Part shown: one piece after another, positions 24,470-34,169 of the stretch | Layout: each line of letters starts with the position of its first letter | Numbering within the stretch: the stretch's first letter is position 1 | Assembly (NCBI GenBank): GCA_004134985.1 | Contig: REGQ01000009.1 | Location: 148,508-212,507, forward strand | Reading direction: 5' to 3' | Origin: Paenibacillaceae bacterium | GTDB taxonomy: Bacteria; Bacillota; Bacilli; Paenibacillales; Paenibacillaceae | Length of the DNA stretch: 64,000 bases | Program-made: the position numbers and the translations under genes | The notes under the pieces: generated by a model | Seen by the model: the letters and a program-made list of their open reading frames with translations, nothing else | Told to the model about the DNA's origin: nothing | Database searches by the model: none

Positions 24470-24529
24470 ACACACGCTCTGTTTTGCTGCAACGCTGCAC
24501 TGGCGCGTCACCTACCACTCCGGCAACTA

Positions 24530-24742
24530 TTGCCAAAAAAGGGTTTTCGATATACACTATAGATAGTGATAATCATTATCATAATAGTGCAAACAGGAAA
24601 ATGGCCTGCAATGACATCGCTCATAGCGATTTATATGGGGTTTTGGAGATTTTTTTAAAAAAACAACTATCATTTTTTCTAATATCATTCATCATTTTTT
24701 ATAATGAAATAGCAGAAATCAGGGCTAATTACCCTGATTTCT
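24530..24742 (+). ncRNA. Candidate Fur-controlled small RNA (Fur box at 24567-24581)
   Basis: TTGCCA (24530) and TACACT (24553), 17 bp apart, form a possible sigma-A promoter. A perfect Fur box TGATAATCATTATCA at 24567-24581 covers the expected start site. No convincing ORF follows; an 80-codon frame from 24601 has no ribosome binding site. An 11-bp hairpin AGAAATCAGGG / CCCTGATTTCT at 24714-24742, followed by a T-rich stretch, could end a transcript of about 175 nt. cysJ begins 160 nt later with its own promoter. The Fur box is certain by sequence; the RNA is inference. Confidence 0.4.
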
Positions 24743-24807
24743 TTGCGTTTGTGTTAATATTAGGGAAAAATAGGGAGATGGACCGATTCCTGTCGGGGTC
24801 CTGTGCA

Positions 24808-24837
24808 TTGCCGGATTTTACAATGCTAGGTTATAAT
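24808..24837 (+). promoter_or_regulatory. cysJI promoter
   Basis: TTGCCG (24808-24813) and a consensus TATAAT (24832-24837) are separated by 18 bp, about 65 nt before the cysJ start. I see no S-box or T-box leader. A CymR-type site could be present but I cannot identify it with confidence. Confidence 0.65.
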
Positions 24838-24901
24838 AAGTAATTATTTAGTCTGGTTAATCAAACGAACGATGAATTCATGACTATGAGAGGTGTTATT
24901 G

Positions 24902-26779
24902 TTGCAACTTCAGGTATCGAACAGTCCTTTTAATCAGGAGCAAGCGGATTTACTCAATCAACTCATTCCTACTTTATCCGAATCGCAGCGTACATGGCTG
25001 ACCGGCTATTTGTTCGCTTTGCCGGCAGCGGGAGCTGTCGCGGTTCAACTGCAGACCAGCGCTCCTGCGCCAACCGCAGTGGCGCCAACTGCACAAGCTG
25101 CAGAGCAAGTCATTGCTGCTGCAAGCCAGCCGTCTGTTTCCAAGGACGTTACCGTGCTATTTGGTTCCCAAACCGGAAACTGTCAGAGACTGGCTGGCAA
25201 ATTGTCAGGCGTGCTGGAAGCCCAGGGCTTTCATGTCAGTCTAACTGCCATGAACACCTTCAAAACGAATTCACTCAAAAAAGTGGAGAACCTACTGATC
25301 GTGGTAAGTACCCACGGTGAGGGAGAACCGCCGGATACGGCCAAGTCGTTCCATGAGTTCTTATACAGCAAGCGTGCTCCGAAGCTCGAAGGCTTGCAGT
25401 TTTCAGTGCTGGCGCTTGGCGATACGTCCTATGAGTTTTACTGCCAGACTGGCAAGGACTTCGACCAGCGGCTGGAAGAGCTGGGCGGAACAAGGTTGAC
25501 GCCGCGTGTTGACTGCGACCTTGATTTCGATGAGCCGGCTGCCGAATGGTTTGACCAAGTGACCAATGCGCTGTCCTCCCGTGTGAACGCAACGACTGCT
25601 GCGGTGACATTGGTGCAGGAGACAGGCAACCTTACCGAAACGAATGAATCGACCTATTCGCGCACGAATCCGTTTGAAGCGGAAGTGCTTGAAAATATTA
25701 ATTTGAATGGCCGCGGATCGGACCGGGAGACAAGACATCTGGAAATTTCATTGGAAGGTTCCGATCTGCAGTATGAACCGGGGGATAGTGTCGGCATTTA
25801 CCCTGAAAACCACCCGCAACTGGTAGACAGCATTATCGCCGAACTGGGCTGGAATGCGGATGAACTCGTGCCGATCAACAAGAAGGGCGAGGAACGGTCC
25901 TTGCGTGAAGCACTGCAGCGTCATTATGAAATTACTGTGCTGACCAAGCCTTTCATGGAGCAAGCGGCTAAATTGATCCCGAACAGCGCCCTTCAGCAAC
26001 TGGTCGAGGCGGGACGCCAGCAGGAGCTTAAAGATTATATCAATGGACGGGATTTGCTCGACCTGGTGCGGGATTATGCGCCTTGGAGCGTACCGGCTCG
26101 GGAATTTGTAACGATCTTGCGCAAGCTGCCGGCACGCTTGTACTCCATTGCGAGCAGTCTTCAAGCGAACTCGGATGAAGTTCATGTCACTATCCGGGCC
26201 GTTCGTTATGAGACGCATGGACGCGACCGCTACGGCGTATGTTCGGTTCACTGCGCAGAACGGGTTCAGCCGGGCGACAAGCTGCCGATCTTCATCCAGC
26301 ATAATCCGAATTTCAAGCTGCCTGCTAGTTCGGACACGCCGATCATTATGATTGGCCCTGGTACCGGTGTTGCGCCATTCCGCGCGTTCCTGGAAGAGCG
26401 GGACGAGCTTGGTGCAGAAGGCAAATCGTGGCTGTTCTACGGCGATCGTCACTTTGTGACCGATTTCCTGTATCAGACCGATTGGCAGCGCATGTTGAAA
26501 GACGGCGTGCTGACACGGCTCGATGTTGCCTTCTCCAGAGATACGGATGAGAAGGTCTATGTGCAGCAGCGGCTGCTTGAAAGAAGCAAGGATGTTTATG
26601 AGTGGCTTAAGGAAGGCGCCCATGTGTATGTGTGCGGCGATGAGAAACATATGGCGCATGATGTTCATAACGCGTTGATCACCATTGTTGAAAAAGAGGG
26701 CGGTTTGAGCCCGGAAGATGCGACAGCTTATGTAGACAATCTGATGCAGCAGCAGCGTTATCAGCGTGATGTGTACTAA
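24902..26779 (+). CDS. cysJ: Assimilatory sulfite reductase (NADPH), flavoprotein subunit
   Basis: A 625-residue flavoprotein carrying electrons from NADPH through FAD and FMN to CysI, which reduces sulfite to sulfide. The N-terminus [14 protein letters not shown] is like B. subtilis CysJ. A Pro/Ala linker (about 45-75) precedes the flavodoxin domain ([20 protein letters not shown]). The FAD/NADP reductase part has [28 protein letters not shown] and [13 protein letters not shown]. The start is TTG 24902, placed six nt after GAGAGGTG; the GTG at 24893 is inside that site. It forms an operon with cysI, 44 nt apart. Confidence 0.95.
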   Translation: MQLQVSNSPFNQEQADLLNQLIPTLSESQRTWLTGYLFALPAAGAVAVQLQTSAPAPTAVAPTAQAAEQVIAAASQPSVSKDVTVLFGSQTGNCQRLAGKLSGVLEAQGFHVSLTAMNTFKTNSLKKVENLLIVVSTHGEGEPPDTAKSFHEFLYSKRAPKLEGLQFSVLALGDTSYEFYCQTGKDFDQRLEELGGTRLTPRVDCDLDFDEPAAEWFDQVTNALSSRVNATTAAVTLVQETGNLTETNESTYSRTNPFEAEVLENINLNGRGSDRETRHLEISLEGSDLQYEPGDSVGIYPENHPQLVDSIIAELGWNADELVPINKKGEERSLREALQRHYEITVLTKPFMEQAAKLIPNSALQQLVEAGRQQELKDYINGRDLLDLVRDYAPWSVPAREFVTILRKLPARLYSIASSLQANSDEVHVTIRAVRYETHGRDRYGVCSVHCAERVQPGDKLPIFIQHNPNFKLPASSDTPIIMIGPGTGVAPFRAFLEERDELGAEGKSWLFYGDRHFVTDFLYQTDWQRMLKDGVLTRLDVAFSRDTDEKVYVQQRLLERSKDVYEWLKEGAHVYVCGDEKHMAHDVHNALITIVEKEGGLSPEDATAYVDNLMQQQRYQRDVY

Positions 26780-26823
26780 TTCAGGCGATTCGTTGGCGAA
26801 GTGAACAAGGGAGAGTGGAAGAA

Positions 26824-28545
26824 ATGGCAAACGATCAATTGGTGAAGCCTATTGGCGGGCCGCCAAGCGAGGTTGAACACATTAAGCGTGAAAGCCAGTA
26901 TTTGCGCGGGGCGCTTACAGAGACAATCAGAAACCCGATTACAGGCGGATTGCCTGAAGATGACAACCGGCTGCTGAAATTCCATGGCAGTTACATGCAG
27001 GATGACAGAGATCTGCGCAATGAGCGGGAAAAGCAAAAGCTTGAGCCGGCTTACCAGTTCATGATCCGCGTCGTATTGCCCGGCGGGGTTGCGAAGCCGG
27101 AGCAGTGGCTGGCGATGGACAGCCTGGCACACTCGCATGGCAACGGAACACTGCGTCTGACGACACGGCAGACGTTTCAGATGCATGGCATTTTGAAGTG
27201 GAACCTTAAGTCCACACTGCAAAACATTAACAACGCGCTGATGACGACGCTGGCGGCGTGCGGGGACGTCAACCGGAACGTGATGAGCTGTTCGAACCCT
27301 GATCAGTCGGACATTCATAGCGAGGTGCATCAATGGGCTCGTACGGTCAATGATCATTTGGCGCCGCGCACACCGGCTTATCATGAAATTTGGCTGGATG
27401 GCGAAAAGGTGATCGATGGCCTGGAGAACAAGGAAGTCGAGCCGATCTACGGACCGGTATACTTGCCGCGGAAGTTCAAAATCGGCTTTGCTGTACCGCC
27501 GGAAAATGATGTTGATGTATTTTCACAGGATATCGGCTATATCGCCGTCGTTGAAAATGGCAAACTGATCGGGTTCAATGTTTCTGTTGGCGGAGGCATG
27601 GGCATGACTCATGGGGATACGGCAACCTACCCGCAGCTTGGCAAAGTGATCGGTTTCTGCACGCCGGATAAAGTGGCGGATGTTGCGGAGAAAACCGTGA
27701 CGATCCAGCGCGATTACGGCAATCGTTCAGTTCGTAAAAATGCGCGTTTCAAATATACGATTGACCGCCACGGTATCGAGTGGTTTGTAGAAGAACTGCA
27801 CAAGCGTCTCGGCTGGGAATTGGAACCGGTACGGGAATACAAGTTCACGTACACCGGCGACCGTTATGGCTGGGTCAAAGGCAAAAACGGCAAATGGCAT
27901 CTGACGCTGTACATTCAGAGCGGACGAATTCAGGATACGGAAGATTACAAGCTGATGACTGGTCTGCGGGAAATTGCCAAAGTGCATACCGGGGAATTCC
28001 GGCTGACAGCCAATCAAAACCTGATTATTGCCAACATTACGAGCCATAAGAAACGTAAAATTACGGAACTGGTCGAGCAGTACGGCCTGACGGACGGCAC
28101 CCAGCATTCGGCGCTGCGCCGTAGCTCCCTATCTTGTGTCTCTCTGCCAACCTGTGGTCTGGCAATGGCAGAGGCGGAGCGTTACTTGCCATCGTTGATC
28201 GACAAGTTGGATGTCATTGTTGACAAGGCGGGCTTGCGTGAGAAGGAAATCAATATCCGCATGACCGGCTGCCCAAATGGCTGCGCGCGGCCAGCGCTTG
28301 GCGAGATCGCCTTCATCGGCAAATCACCAGGCAAATACAATATGTATATGGGTGCTGGCTTTGCAGGCGACCGCTTGAGCAAGCTGTATCGCGAGAACAT
28401 CGACGAGAACGAAATTATCAGCACGCTGGAGCCGATTTTTCAAGCCTATGCGAAAGAGCGCCAGCCGGAAGAGCATTTCGGCGACTATGTTATTCGCGCA
28501 GGTTATGTTAAAGCGGTGCAATGCGGGATGGATTTCCACGACTGA
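26824..28545 (+). CDS. cysI: Assimilatory sulfite reductase, siroheme hemoprotein subunit
   Basis: A 573-residue hemoprotein. The four ligands of the [4Fe-4S]-siroheme centre are present as CVSLPTC (Cys-x5-Cys) and CPNGC (Cys-x3-Cys). Substrate and siroheme-binding Arg/Lys regions ([21 protein letters not shown]) are in place. The start is ATG 26824 after AAGGGAGAG; a GTG at 26815 is upstream but overlaps that site. It is translated with cysJ. The last codons and stop lie inside the first unit of a 9-bp tandem repeat. Confidence 0.96.
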   Translation: MANDQLVKPIGGPPSEVEHIKRESQYLRGALTETIRNPITGGLPEDDNRLLKFHGSYMQDDRDLRNEREKQKLEPAYQFMIRVVLPGGVAKPEQWLAMDSLAHSHGNGTLRLTTRQTFQMHGILKWNLKSTLQNINNALMTTLAACGDVNRNVMSCSNPDQSDIHSEVHQWARTVNDHLAPRTPAYHEIWLDGEKVIDGLENKEVEPIYGPVYLPRKFKIGFAVPPENDVDVFSQDIGYIAVVENGKLIGFNVSVGGGMGMTHGDTATYPQLGKVIGFCTPDKVADVAEKTVTIQRDYGNRSVRKNARFKYTIDRHGIEWFVEELHKRLGWELEPVREYKFTYTGDRYGWVKGKNGKWHLTLYIQSGRIQDTEDYKLMTGLREIAKVHTGEFRLTANQNLIIANITSHKKRKITELVEQYGLTDGTQHSALRRSSLSCVSLPTCGLAMAEAERYLPSLIDKLDVIVDKAGLREKEINIRMTGCPNGCARPALGEIAFIGKSPGKYNMYMGAGFAGDRLSKLYRENIDENEIISTLEPIFQAYAKERQPEEHFGDYVIRAGYVKAVQCGMDFHD

Positions 28546-28663
28546 TACGACTGACATGACTGATAGGACTGATACGACTGACATGACTGATACGGCTGAT
28601 AAGACTGATAAGACTGATAAGACTGATAAGACTGATAAGACTGATAAGACTGATAAGACTGAC
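28538..28663 (+). repeat. 9-bp minisatellite (14 units) at the end of cysI
   Basis: Fourteen 9-bp units of consensus AAGACTGAT. The first seven are variant (ACGACTGAT, ACGACTGAC, ATGACTGAT, AGGACTGAT and so on); the last seven are nearly pure AAGACTGAT. The cysI stop TGA is within unit 1. Divisible by three, it leaves open frames on both strands (Thr-Asp-Lys and Ser-Tyr-Gln repeats), which are artefacts. Confidence 0.95.
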
Positions 28664-28839
28664 AGGCTAGATTCGTGCTGGTGATGCCGGTGACGCTGAT
28701 GATGCTGATGGTGCAGGTGACTGCGTAGCTGAGGAACTTGTCAGACATTGGAGACTGGGCAGTTTGTGGCATCACGGGTAGAGCGCGCTGGAGTCAATTT
28801 GGGCCTGAGCGGCCGATTGAAAATCAGCAAACAACAAGA

Positions 28840-28877
28840 GAGACCAGAGGCAGATGAAGATGCTTCTGGTCTTTTTG
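28840..28877 (+). terminator. Terminator of the cysJI transcript
   Basis: The stem AGACCAGAGGCA / TGCTTCTGGTCT (one mismatch) is followed by TTTTTG. It is about 295 nt after the cysI stop, so the minisatellite would be part of the mRNA. The stretch 28664-28839 between them shows no gene. Confidence 0.8.
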
Positions 28878-29041
28878 TTGGTGCTGTTGGACAAATAGGG
28901 GGGATGATGCGGGAGAACAAAGGAATAAATCGCTTGATGGGAAGGTGCGTTCTTTTTAGAAGCGTCCGTGTTTAACCAAGTCTTTCAGCATCCCTGCAAC
29001 CCTCCGCTGCCTTTCTCGCAGGAGGGAAGTACTGATTTTTA

Positions 29042-29187
29042 GGTATATCAGAAATTGTTGTATTTCTTACAACAATTTCAGTTAATTATTGCTATTTCAT
29101 AGAAAATGTTGCAGAAAATACAACAATTTAAGGGAAATGACCGATTTTGGGCTGAATTCTTGTAGAAAATACAACATTTTAGGGGTT
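29042..29187. repeat. Three AAATTGTTGTA palindromic repeats
   Basis: The first copy is perfect: AAATTGTTGTA / TACAACAATTT with a 5-nt loop (29052-29078). Diverged copies are at about 29104-29129 and 29158-29181 (GAAAATACAACA core). They lie about 53 bp apart in the AT-rich gap before the toxin fragment. This is another short interspersed palindrome family, distinct from those at 1, 24123 and 54929. Confidence 0.7.
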
Positions 29188-29207
29188 AATCCCAAAATCT
29201 GGTTGTA

Positions 29208-29852
29208 ATGGATACACTGCATCTAAATAAAGGTAAAGTAAGCAAAGCGGAACTAGAAGCAATAGGAATTAAGGTAGAGAAACGTGGATTCCTGTCCATG
29301 GGAACCATGGCAGCTTTTGAGACAAGTTATGACTTAAGCAATAAGGGATATAATTGGGGAGATGCATCGCTGCTATATCAGCAGGAAGTAGTTAGTCAAC
29401 AGCAGTTAGCGGGTTTTGGGGTGACGGCATTTGCTTTGGCAGGGGGCGGTATGCGGATCTATTCCGGAAGAATAACCAAACCTGCAACGGCAACAACCCC
29501 GCAGAAAAACATAGGTGCAAGGAATAGTACTGCGGCTAGTAGTAAGGGGACGGGTAAAGTTAAGTTCTCTCCAAACAACTTGCCAAAAGACCCTCAGCAA
29601 TTGGTGAAGAATGGGTGGAAGGATGTCACACCTGAAGGTATGGCGAAAAATACAAGTTCAAGAGAATATATTGACCCTACAACAGGAATGAAGGTGAGAT
29701 TTGATCCCGGAAAGCCCGGAGCAAATGGCTTTGAAGGAAAAGACCATTATCATGTCACCAATCCAAATGGTACTACAAAAGCAGATTACTATCTGGATGT
29801 TAATGGTAATCCTGTTGCTAAAGGTTCAAAAGCGTCTCATATCGTCCCATAG
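29208..29852 (+). CDS. Polymorphic-toxin C-terminal fragment
   Basis: A 214-residue protein. The N-terminal half (GFLSMGTMAAFETSYDL, SQQQLAGFGVTAFALAGGG) looks like the middle of a larger secreted toxin, with no signal or delivery domain. The C-terminal about 95 residues (LPKDPQQLVKNGWKDVTPEG, GMKVRFDPGKPG, KDHYHVTNPNGT, KGSKASHIVP) look like a toxin tip module with conserved His/Asp residues; my recollection is of the type 24 polymorphic toxin group, unverified. There is no good ribosome binding site at ATG 29208, so it is probably a truncated remnant. A probable immunity gene follows 12 nt later. Confidence 0.6.
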   Translation: MDTLHLNKGKVSKAELEAIGIKVEKRGFLSMGTMAAFETSYDLSNKGYNWGDASLLYQQEVVSQQQLAGFGVTAFALAGGGMRIYSGRITKPATATTPQKNIGARNSTAASSKGTGKVKFSPNNLPKDPQQLVKNGWKDVTPEGMAKNTSSREYIDPTTGMKVRFDPGKPGANGFEGKDHYHVTNPNGTTKADYYLDVNGNPVAKGSKASHIVP

Positions 29853-29864
29853 GAGGGGATTAGA

Positions 29865-30209
29865 ATTAAACCAATTGAATTGTTAGCGACTTACGACTTG
29901 CACGATAGCATTGTAGAGAGTGTTGAATATTTGCTTGATGAGAAAAAGGTTCTAATAAAACTGGAATTATGTCAGTGGAAGCAAGCTAATTATGATGAAT
30001 CTGAACCTGAAATGCAGGAAGGAGTGTTAACTTTCACTGATGTAGACTCATTTCAAATTGAACCGTCCTCGTTTTTGATAAATAGTAATGAAATACTTAA
30101 TGTGAATGTCCATAATGAAGACAGGAATATAGAAATCATTCTGACGGGTACTGATGATATAGGGAAGGTCAGCATTATAGCACAGGATATTTTTTGGGAA
30201 GGATGCTGA
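29865..30209 (+). CDS. Probable immunity protein for the toxin fragment
   Basis: An acidic cytoplasmic protein of about 109-114 residues, with alternating strands (LDEKKVLIKLELCQWKQ, VLTFTDVDSFQIEPSSF, NIEIILTGTDDIGKVSII). Its position just after a toxin tip module is typical of immunity genes. The ribosome binding site AGGAGGGG ends at 29858 and is ideally placed for an ATT codon at 29865 (giving a start reading KPIELLATYDLHDS). The first canonical start in frame is TTG 29880, 21 nt away. I therefore suggest an ATT start, as in infC. The family is not recognised with certainty. Confidence 0.6.
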   Translation: MKPIELLATYDLHDSIVESVEYLLDEKKVLIKLELCQWKQANYDESEPEMQEGVLTFTDVDSFQIEPSSFLINSNEILNVNVHNEDRNIEIILTGTDDIGKVSIIAQDIFWEGC

Positions 30210-30346
30210 CTAAAGGTGGGGCTACCCAGTGCCGAATGAACCCATCATTCAGCCAATAACACATATAACCGATGTAATACTCGTATAAAGATTTCTCAAT
30301 TTCGGTTGTACGCACAGTAGATGCTTTAATTTTATAACCTAAATAA

Positions 30347-30682
30347 CGCTGACAAGCCAGCCGATTCGCAGGAATTATCCCTGTTCACTTTAGTTCTGGT
30401 GGAAGGACAAAGACAAAGCAAGCGGTCAAGGAAATGGGATATTCAACGCCATCTTTTATAAAGCTAGCTGTTTTACAAATCCAATTTGGCAAAGACAATA
30501 ACAAAAAACAGCCGAACCTAATCTTCTACGATTATTATCAATGCAAGGTAGCTGAAGGAAGATTGAAGAAGCAAATCTTGATATATGTGAAGCTAAGGCT
30601 CGATAAAATCATTTATGGCATGAGGAAGAACAAAACGCACTACATCGCGGCTGCCGCGCTGACACAACGCAAATCAAACTGA
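30347..30682 (+). pseudogene. IS110-family transposase C-terminal remnant
   Basis: A frame open from about 30347 reads RFAGIIPVHFSSGGRTKTKQ, then a diverged middle, then LDKIIYGMRKNKTHY. This is the pattern of the C-terminal (transposase_20) domain of IS110/IS116/IS902 transposases: FAGI-P-xxSGG, then a KLLRIIYGML-like motif. The catalytic N-terminal DEDD domain is absent and no terminal repeats are visible. The surrounding 30210-30346 and 30683-30912 sequences show no gene. Confidence 0.6.
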
Positions 30683-30925
30683 TATAATGTTGGTAATTGA
30701 AAGTCCAATTGCCACCCACTCTATTCTCCATTTTAGATTACAACCTAGGGACAGGAAATGCCTTTTCAGGAGCATACAGTCTACTAACGAAATGGATACT
30801 TCTATTTTGAAGAACTTGATCCTCAGGGCAAAGAGTTTTTCAACCCAAGGAAGTTAAATAGTGTTTAAATATTGCTGTTCCCGATGAAATTGTAAATTTA
30901 TTGAAAATAATTGGAGGGACGTTGA

Positions 30926-31378
30926 GTGATTTATAACAGTACAGTGAAAAAAGAAATATTTAATGAATTTGTTAACCAAAACGGAGTTTCTTTGATGAAT
31001 CATGTCGCAAATACATGTGGTATTGAAGAGTTTATTGCAGTAGCTAGCGTTTTGTGTCCTGAGGTAATCAAAGTGAATGATTGTATTTTTATTTCTGAAT
31101 TTTATCAAAACAATATTGAACAGCTAGAAGAACAGTTCGAAAATGACCGGAAAAGAATCGAGCAATTCGTAAATTCTTGGTCATTGGGTGATTTCTTTTT
31201 AGAGTCATATACCTACTCAGTAGAAAATGAAACAATAATTAATCAGTTTGGTGAAGTTTTAGTTCACTTTTGGGGAAAAAGAATGAAAGAACTCTTTCCT
31301 AACAGAAATGTCGTTGTAGAAATTGGAGAAAATATAATGGGAGAAAGTGGATTAGTAATTACATTATATCAAGAGTAG
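30926..31378 (+). CDS. Small acidic protein of unknown function
   Basis: A 150-residue cytoplasmic protein without signal or membrane segments, starting at GTG 30926 seven nt after GGAGGGA. Asn/Glu-rich with Trp-containing stretches (FVNSWSLGDFFLESYTYS, VHFWGKRMKELFP). AT-rich like its neighbours, inside the island with a toxin fragment and IS remnants. It could be a stray immunity gene, but I do not recognise it. Confidence 0.55.
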   Translation: MIYNSTVKKEIFNEFVNQNGVSLMNHVANTCGIEEFIAVASVLCPEVIKVNDCIFISEFYQNNIEQLEEQFENDRKRIEQFVNSWSLGDFFLESYTYSVENETIINQFGEVLVHFWGKRMKELFPNRNVVVEIGENIMGESGLVITLYQE

Positions 31379-31479
31379 TTTTCTAATCCCGTGATCCAAC
31401 CAATAACACTTTTAAGCTAAATAACTATGTAAATCTACTACCCCATCTTAACAATAAACAGTTCCTTCAAGGAGGATAT

Positions 31480-31941
31480 ATGTCACTTAAGAAATCTCCA
31501 GGTATTGTCCTTATTTTTATACTTATACTAAGTGTCATCATGAATATGTATCAATTCACTACAAATAAAAATTCGAAATCGAAGTCAAATGGTATTGTGG
31601 AAGTTTATTTTGAAGAAAAGCATAACATTGAAGTTTCTGTTTCTAAAATTAGTAATGTAGATGATGTCATAGAATTTGTGGTGGATGTCAATGGATTGGA
31701 TAAAGACAAAGTGTACACCATTAGCTTGGGATCTGATAATGGTTCCTCTGGTGTTATGTTATCACAAGGTAATACTTTTATAAGAGTTGGTGAATTAGTG
31801 AACGAAACGCAATTCATTCCATACGATACAAGGTTGAATTTTTGGACAACCCATCCAAAAAGAGTATTGAATTATAGTAATTTATACATGAGAATTGCTG
31901 ACAAGATGAACAGCGAAATTATTTTTAAGATGGAAGTTTAA
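31480..31941 (+). CDS. Membrane-anchored protein of unknown function
   Basis: A 153-residue protein. One N-terminal transmembrane helix (GIVLIFILILSVIMNMYQF, about 8-26) is followed by a beta-rich extracellular domain (VEVYFEEKHNIEVSVSK, VYTISLGSDNGSSGVML). There is no lipobox Cys, so it is probably anchored by the helix. AAGGAGG precedes ATG 31480. The AT-rich codon use matches the island. The stop codon overlaps a small frame (TAATG). Confidence 0.55.
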   Translation: MSLKKSPGIVLIFILILSVIMNMYQFTTNKNSKSKSNGIVEVYFEEKHNIEVSVSKISNVDDVIEFVVDVNGLDKDKVYTISLGSDNGSSGVMLSQGNTFIRVGELVNETQFIPYDTRLNFWTTHPKRVLNYSNLYMRIADKMNSEIIFKMEV

Positions 31942-32054
31942 TGCGGAAGCCTTATGATAGTAAACTGCTGCCTGGCGATTCGGAGATTCTAGGACTGAAG
32001 CCAGTTGAAATTGAGTTTTTTAGTTTCGACTATCCCAATGAAATTTGTAGATAA
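31941..32054 (+). CDS. Possible 37-codon ORF overlapping the preceding stop
   Basis: ATG 31941 overlaps the TAA of the upstream gene (TAATG), and the frame reads MRKPYDSKLLPGDSEILG..NEICR. Only the overlap supports translation; there is no recognisable family. It could be the tail of a decayed gene. The stretch 32055-32346 that follows is very AT-rich, with ribosome-binding-site-like GAGGTG at 32332-32337 and no other gene visible. Confidence 0.25.
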   Translation: MRKPYDSKLLPGDSEILGLKPVEIEFFSFDYPNEICR

Positions 32055-32346
32055 TAACAACATTAAAGATACGGCACTTCTTGGTTTAATTTATCTTTTT
32101 TTGGATCGACTCCTTACTTTATTAATGCAGCATTTGGTTTAATATCCATACTAGTACAGCATTAGAATTAAAATAGTAAACTTTTGGAAGGTATGATATA
32201 GTTGGAGAAAAAGAGGAAACAACTATGAAAAATTGATCATAATTGGAAGGCAATTATCGCCAAAAAACACTCGGAATTATTAATATAAAAAACCGATGGG
32301 CATAAATAATTTTATGAATAGAACAAAGTATTGAGGTGTAAATTTC

Positions 32347-34169
32347 TTGGAGAGAGAAGCTCAAAGAATCACATTTAGAAATATGCTATCTAATTTGAAG
32401 TGGACATTAGCAATAATATTTAGAAATTCTCCGATTCCTGCGAGTCTACTATTACTGCTCAATATGCTAGAAGGACTTGCACCTGCAATGACGATATTTG
32501 TTACTCAAAGGCTAATAGATACAGTAATTCAAACAGCAGGTTCTGGTAGGGAGCATTTAATGATGTCGTGATATGGGTTGTAGCCCTAGCAGCAACGCTT
32601 ATATTATCGAGCGAAATTTTGTGGAGATTTCGAGATCCATTAAATGTAAGGTTAGGGCAAAAGTTGAATTACTCTGTTGGGAAAGAACGATTAGAGAAAG
32701 CGACACAGCTGCCACTACTGTTTTTTGAAGAAAGTTCAAGCTTCGACCGGTTAGAACGCAGTAGTAATCCTGGTGGTAAAGCGGAACATTTTTTTCACTA
32801 TATGCTCTGGTTTTTACAGGGAATAGCGGGGATCATTTCGATAGCAAGTTTGTTTTGGATAATTTCGCCTTGGATAAGTGTTGTTCTTGTAGCGGTTGTT
32901 ATTCCACGAGCTATGTTTGAGGCAAAGTACTCAAATCAATGGATGGACCTTATCTATAATCAAACAGAGGAGCAAAGAAGGATCTCCTATATTGATCGAT
33001 TGTTATCTGGTCTTAAAGAGCAGAAGGAGATTCGCTTGTTTGGACTTTCTAGCATCCTTATTGGTCGTTGGAAAGAGCAACGCGCTCAGTTTAGGAAGAT
33101 ACAGTTTAATAAGAAGAAAAGCTTAGAATTATCTATGTTTCCTTCTATTCTTATTTACTATTTTGTTGAAGTAGCTATTGTAATCATATTGGCTTTTTTA
33201 GTGTCAGCGAAGGCCATCACGGTGGGGGTTTTTATTTCTTTATTTCAAGCTGTAGAGCGGATGCAGAATGCGGCCCAACAAGTTAGTTCAGGATATGGCG
33301 AGATGATAACAGCTTCGATCGAAACGAGGTATGTTCGGAGTTTCTTATCGGAAGCAGGTGATGTAGTAGAGACTACACCTCATTCTGAGTTTCCTCAAAA
33401 CATAGAACGAGGAATATCTTTGCAAGATATTAGCTTCACTTATCCAGGTCAGAGCAAGCCGGCGTTGCAGCATATCAATCTTCATCTGAAAAAAGGAGAA
33501 CTCGTTACGCTTGTGGGTGAGAATGGCACGGGGAAAAGTACGCTTGTCAAAATACTATTAGGTTTATATAAACCTACTCAAGGTCGAATTCTTGTGGATG
33601 ATATTGAATATAACCACGTCAGTTTTAAAAGTATGCAGCAAGCTGTAAGTGCGTGTTTCCAAGATTTTTTCAATTTCGAATTTACCGCAGCCCAATCCAT
33701 TGCAGCCGGAACTGGAGAATGGCTGGAAGATATATCATCACAGAAAGAGTCGATTCGTCAAGCGGCTAGAATTGGGGGCGCTGACGAGTTTATCTCAGAT
33801 CTTTCTCGTGGCTATGATACTCACATCGGTCATCTATTTCAAGGAGGACAGGGTTTGTCGGGCGGTCAATGGCAGCGTATAGCAATAAGTAGGACGATGA
33901 TAAGGAATCCGCAACTACTCATTCTAGACGAACCAACGGCCGCATTAGATCCCAAAGCTGAAGCAAACATATACGCGCAATATACAGCAGCGTTTCAAGG
34001 GAAAGCTGTACTTCTGGTCAGTCATCGATTAGGATCGGCACGTTTGGCAGATCGCATTGTCGTTATGCAAGATGGATGTATCGTAGAAGAAGGAAGTCAT
34101 CAAGAATTATTGGATCAAAGAGGGGTGTACTCAGGTATGTGGGAGGTTCAGTCACAATGGTACAAATGA
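32347..34169 (+). pseudogene. ABC exporter (permease plus ATPase) split by a frame change
   Basis: Two frames together make one normal exporter of about 606 residues. Codons 1-74 (32347-32571) carry the first transmembrane helix region. The frame at 32568-34169 carries the rest: membrane domain, Walker A GENGTGKST, signature LSGGQWQR and Walker B LLILDEPTAALD. The first frame stops (TGA) exactly where a GTG overlaps it (GTGA). That looks like coupled genes, but the split falls inside the membrane domain, so a one-base indel is the simpler reading. TTG 32347 is the start, behind GAGGTG. A second, intact exporter overlaps the 3' end. The cargo is unknown. Confidence 0.7.

Noticed and set aside
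24484..24843. Open frame of 119 codons before cysJ
   Set aside because: It runs across the Fur box and promoter, has no ribosome binding site at its start and a composition unlike coding sequence.
24142..24892. S-box, T-box or CymR-type control before cysJ
   Set aside because: No S-box core motifs or T-box sequence seen; a CymR site cannot be recognised reliably by eye.
25748..26830. Long open frame of 360 codons antisense to cysJ
   Set aside because: It is a shadow of the cysJ coding frame, with no ribosome binding site and no recognisable domain; cysJ itself is certain.
28503..28775. Open frames with Thr-Asp-Lys or Ser-Tyr-Gln repeats after cysI
   Set aside because: They exist only because the 9-bp repeat unit is a multiple of three and free of stops; no start signal supports them.
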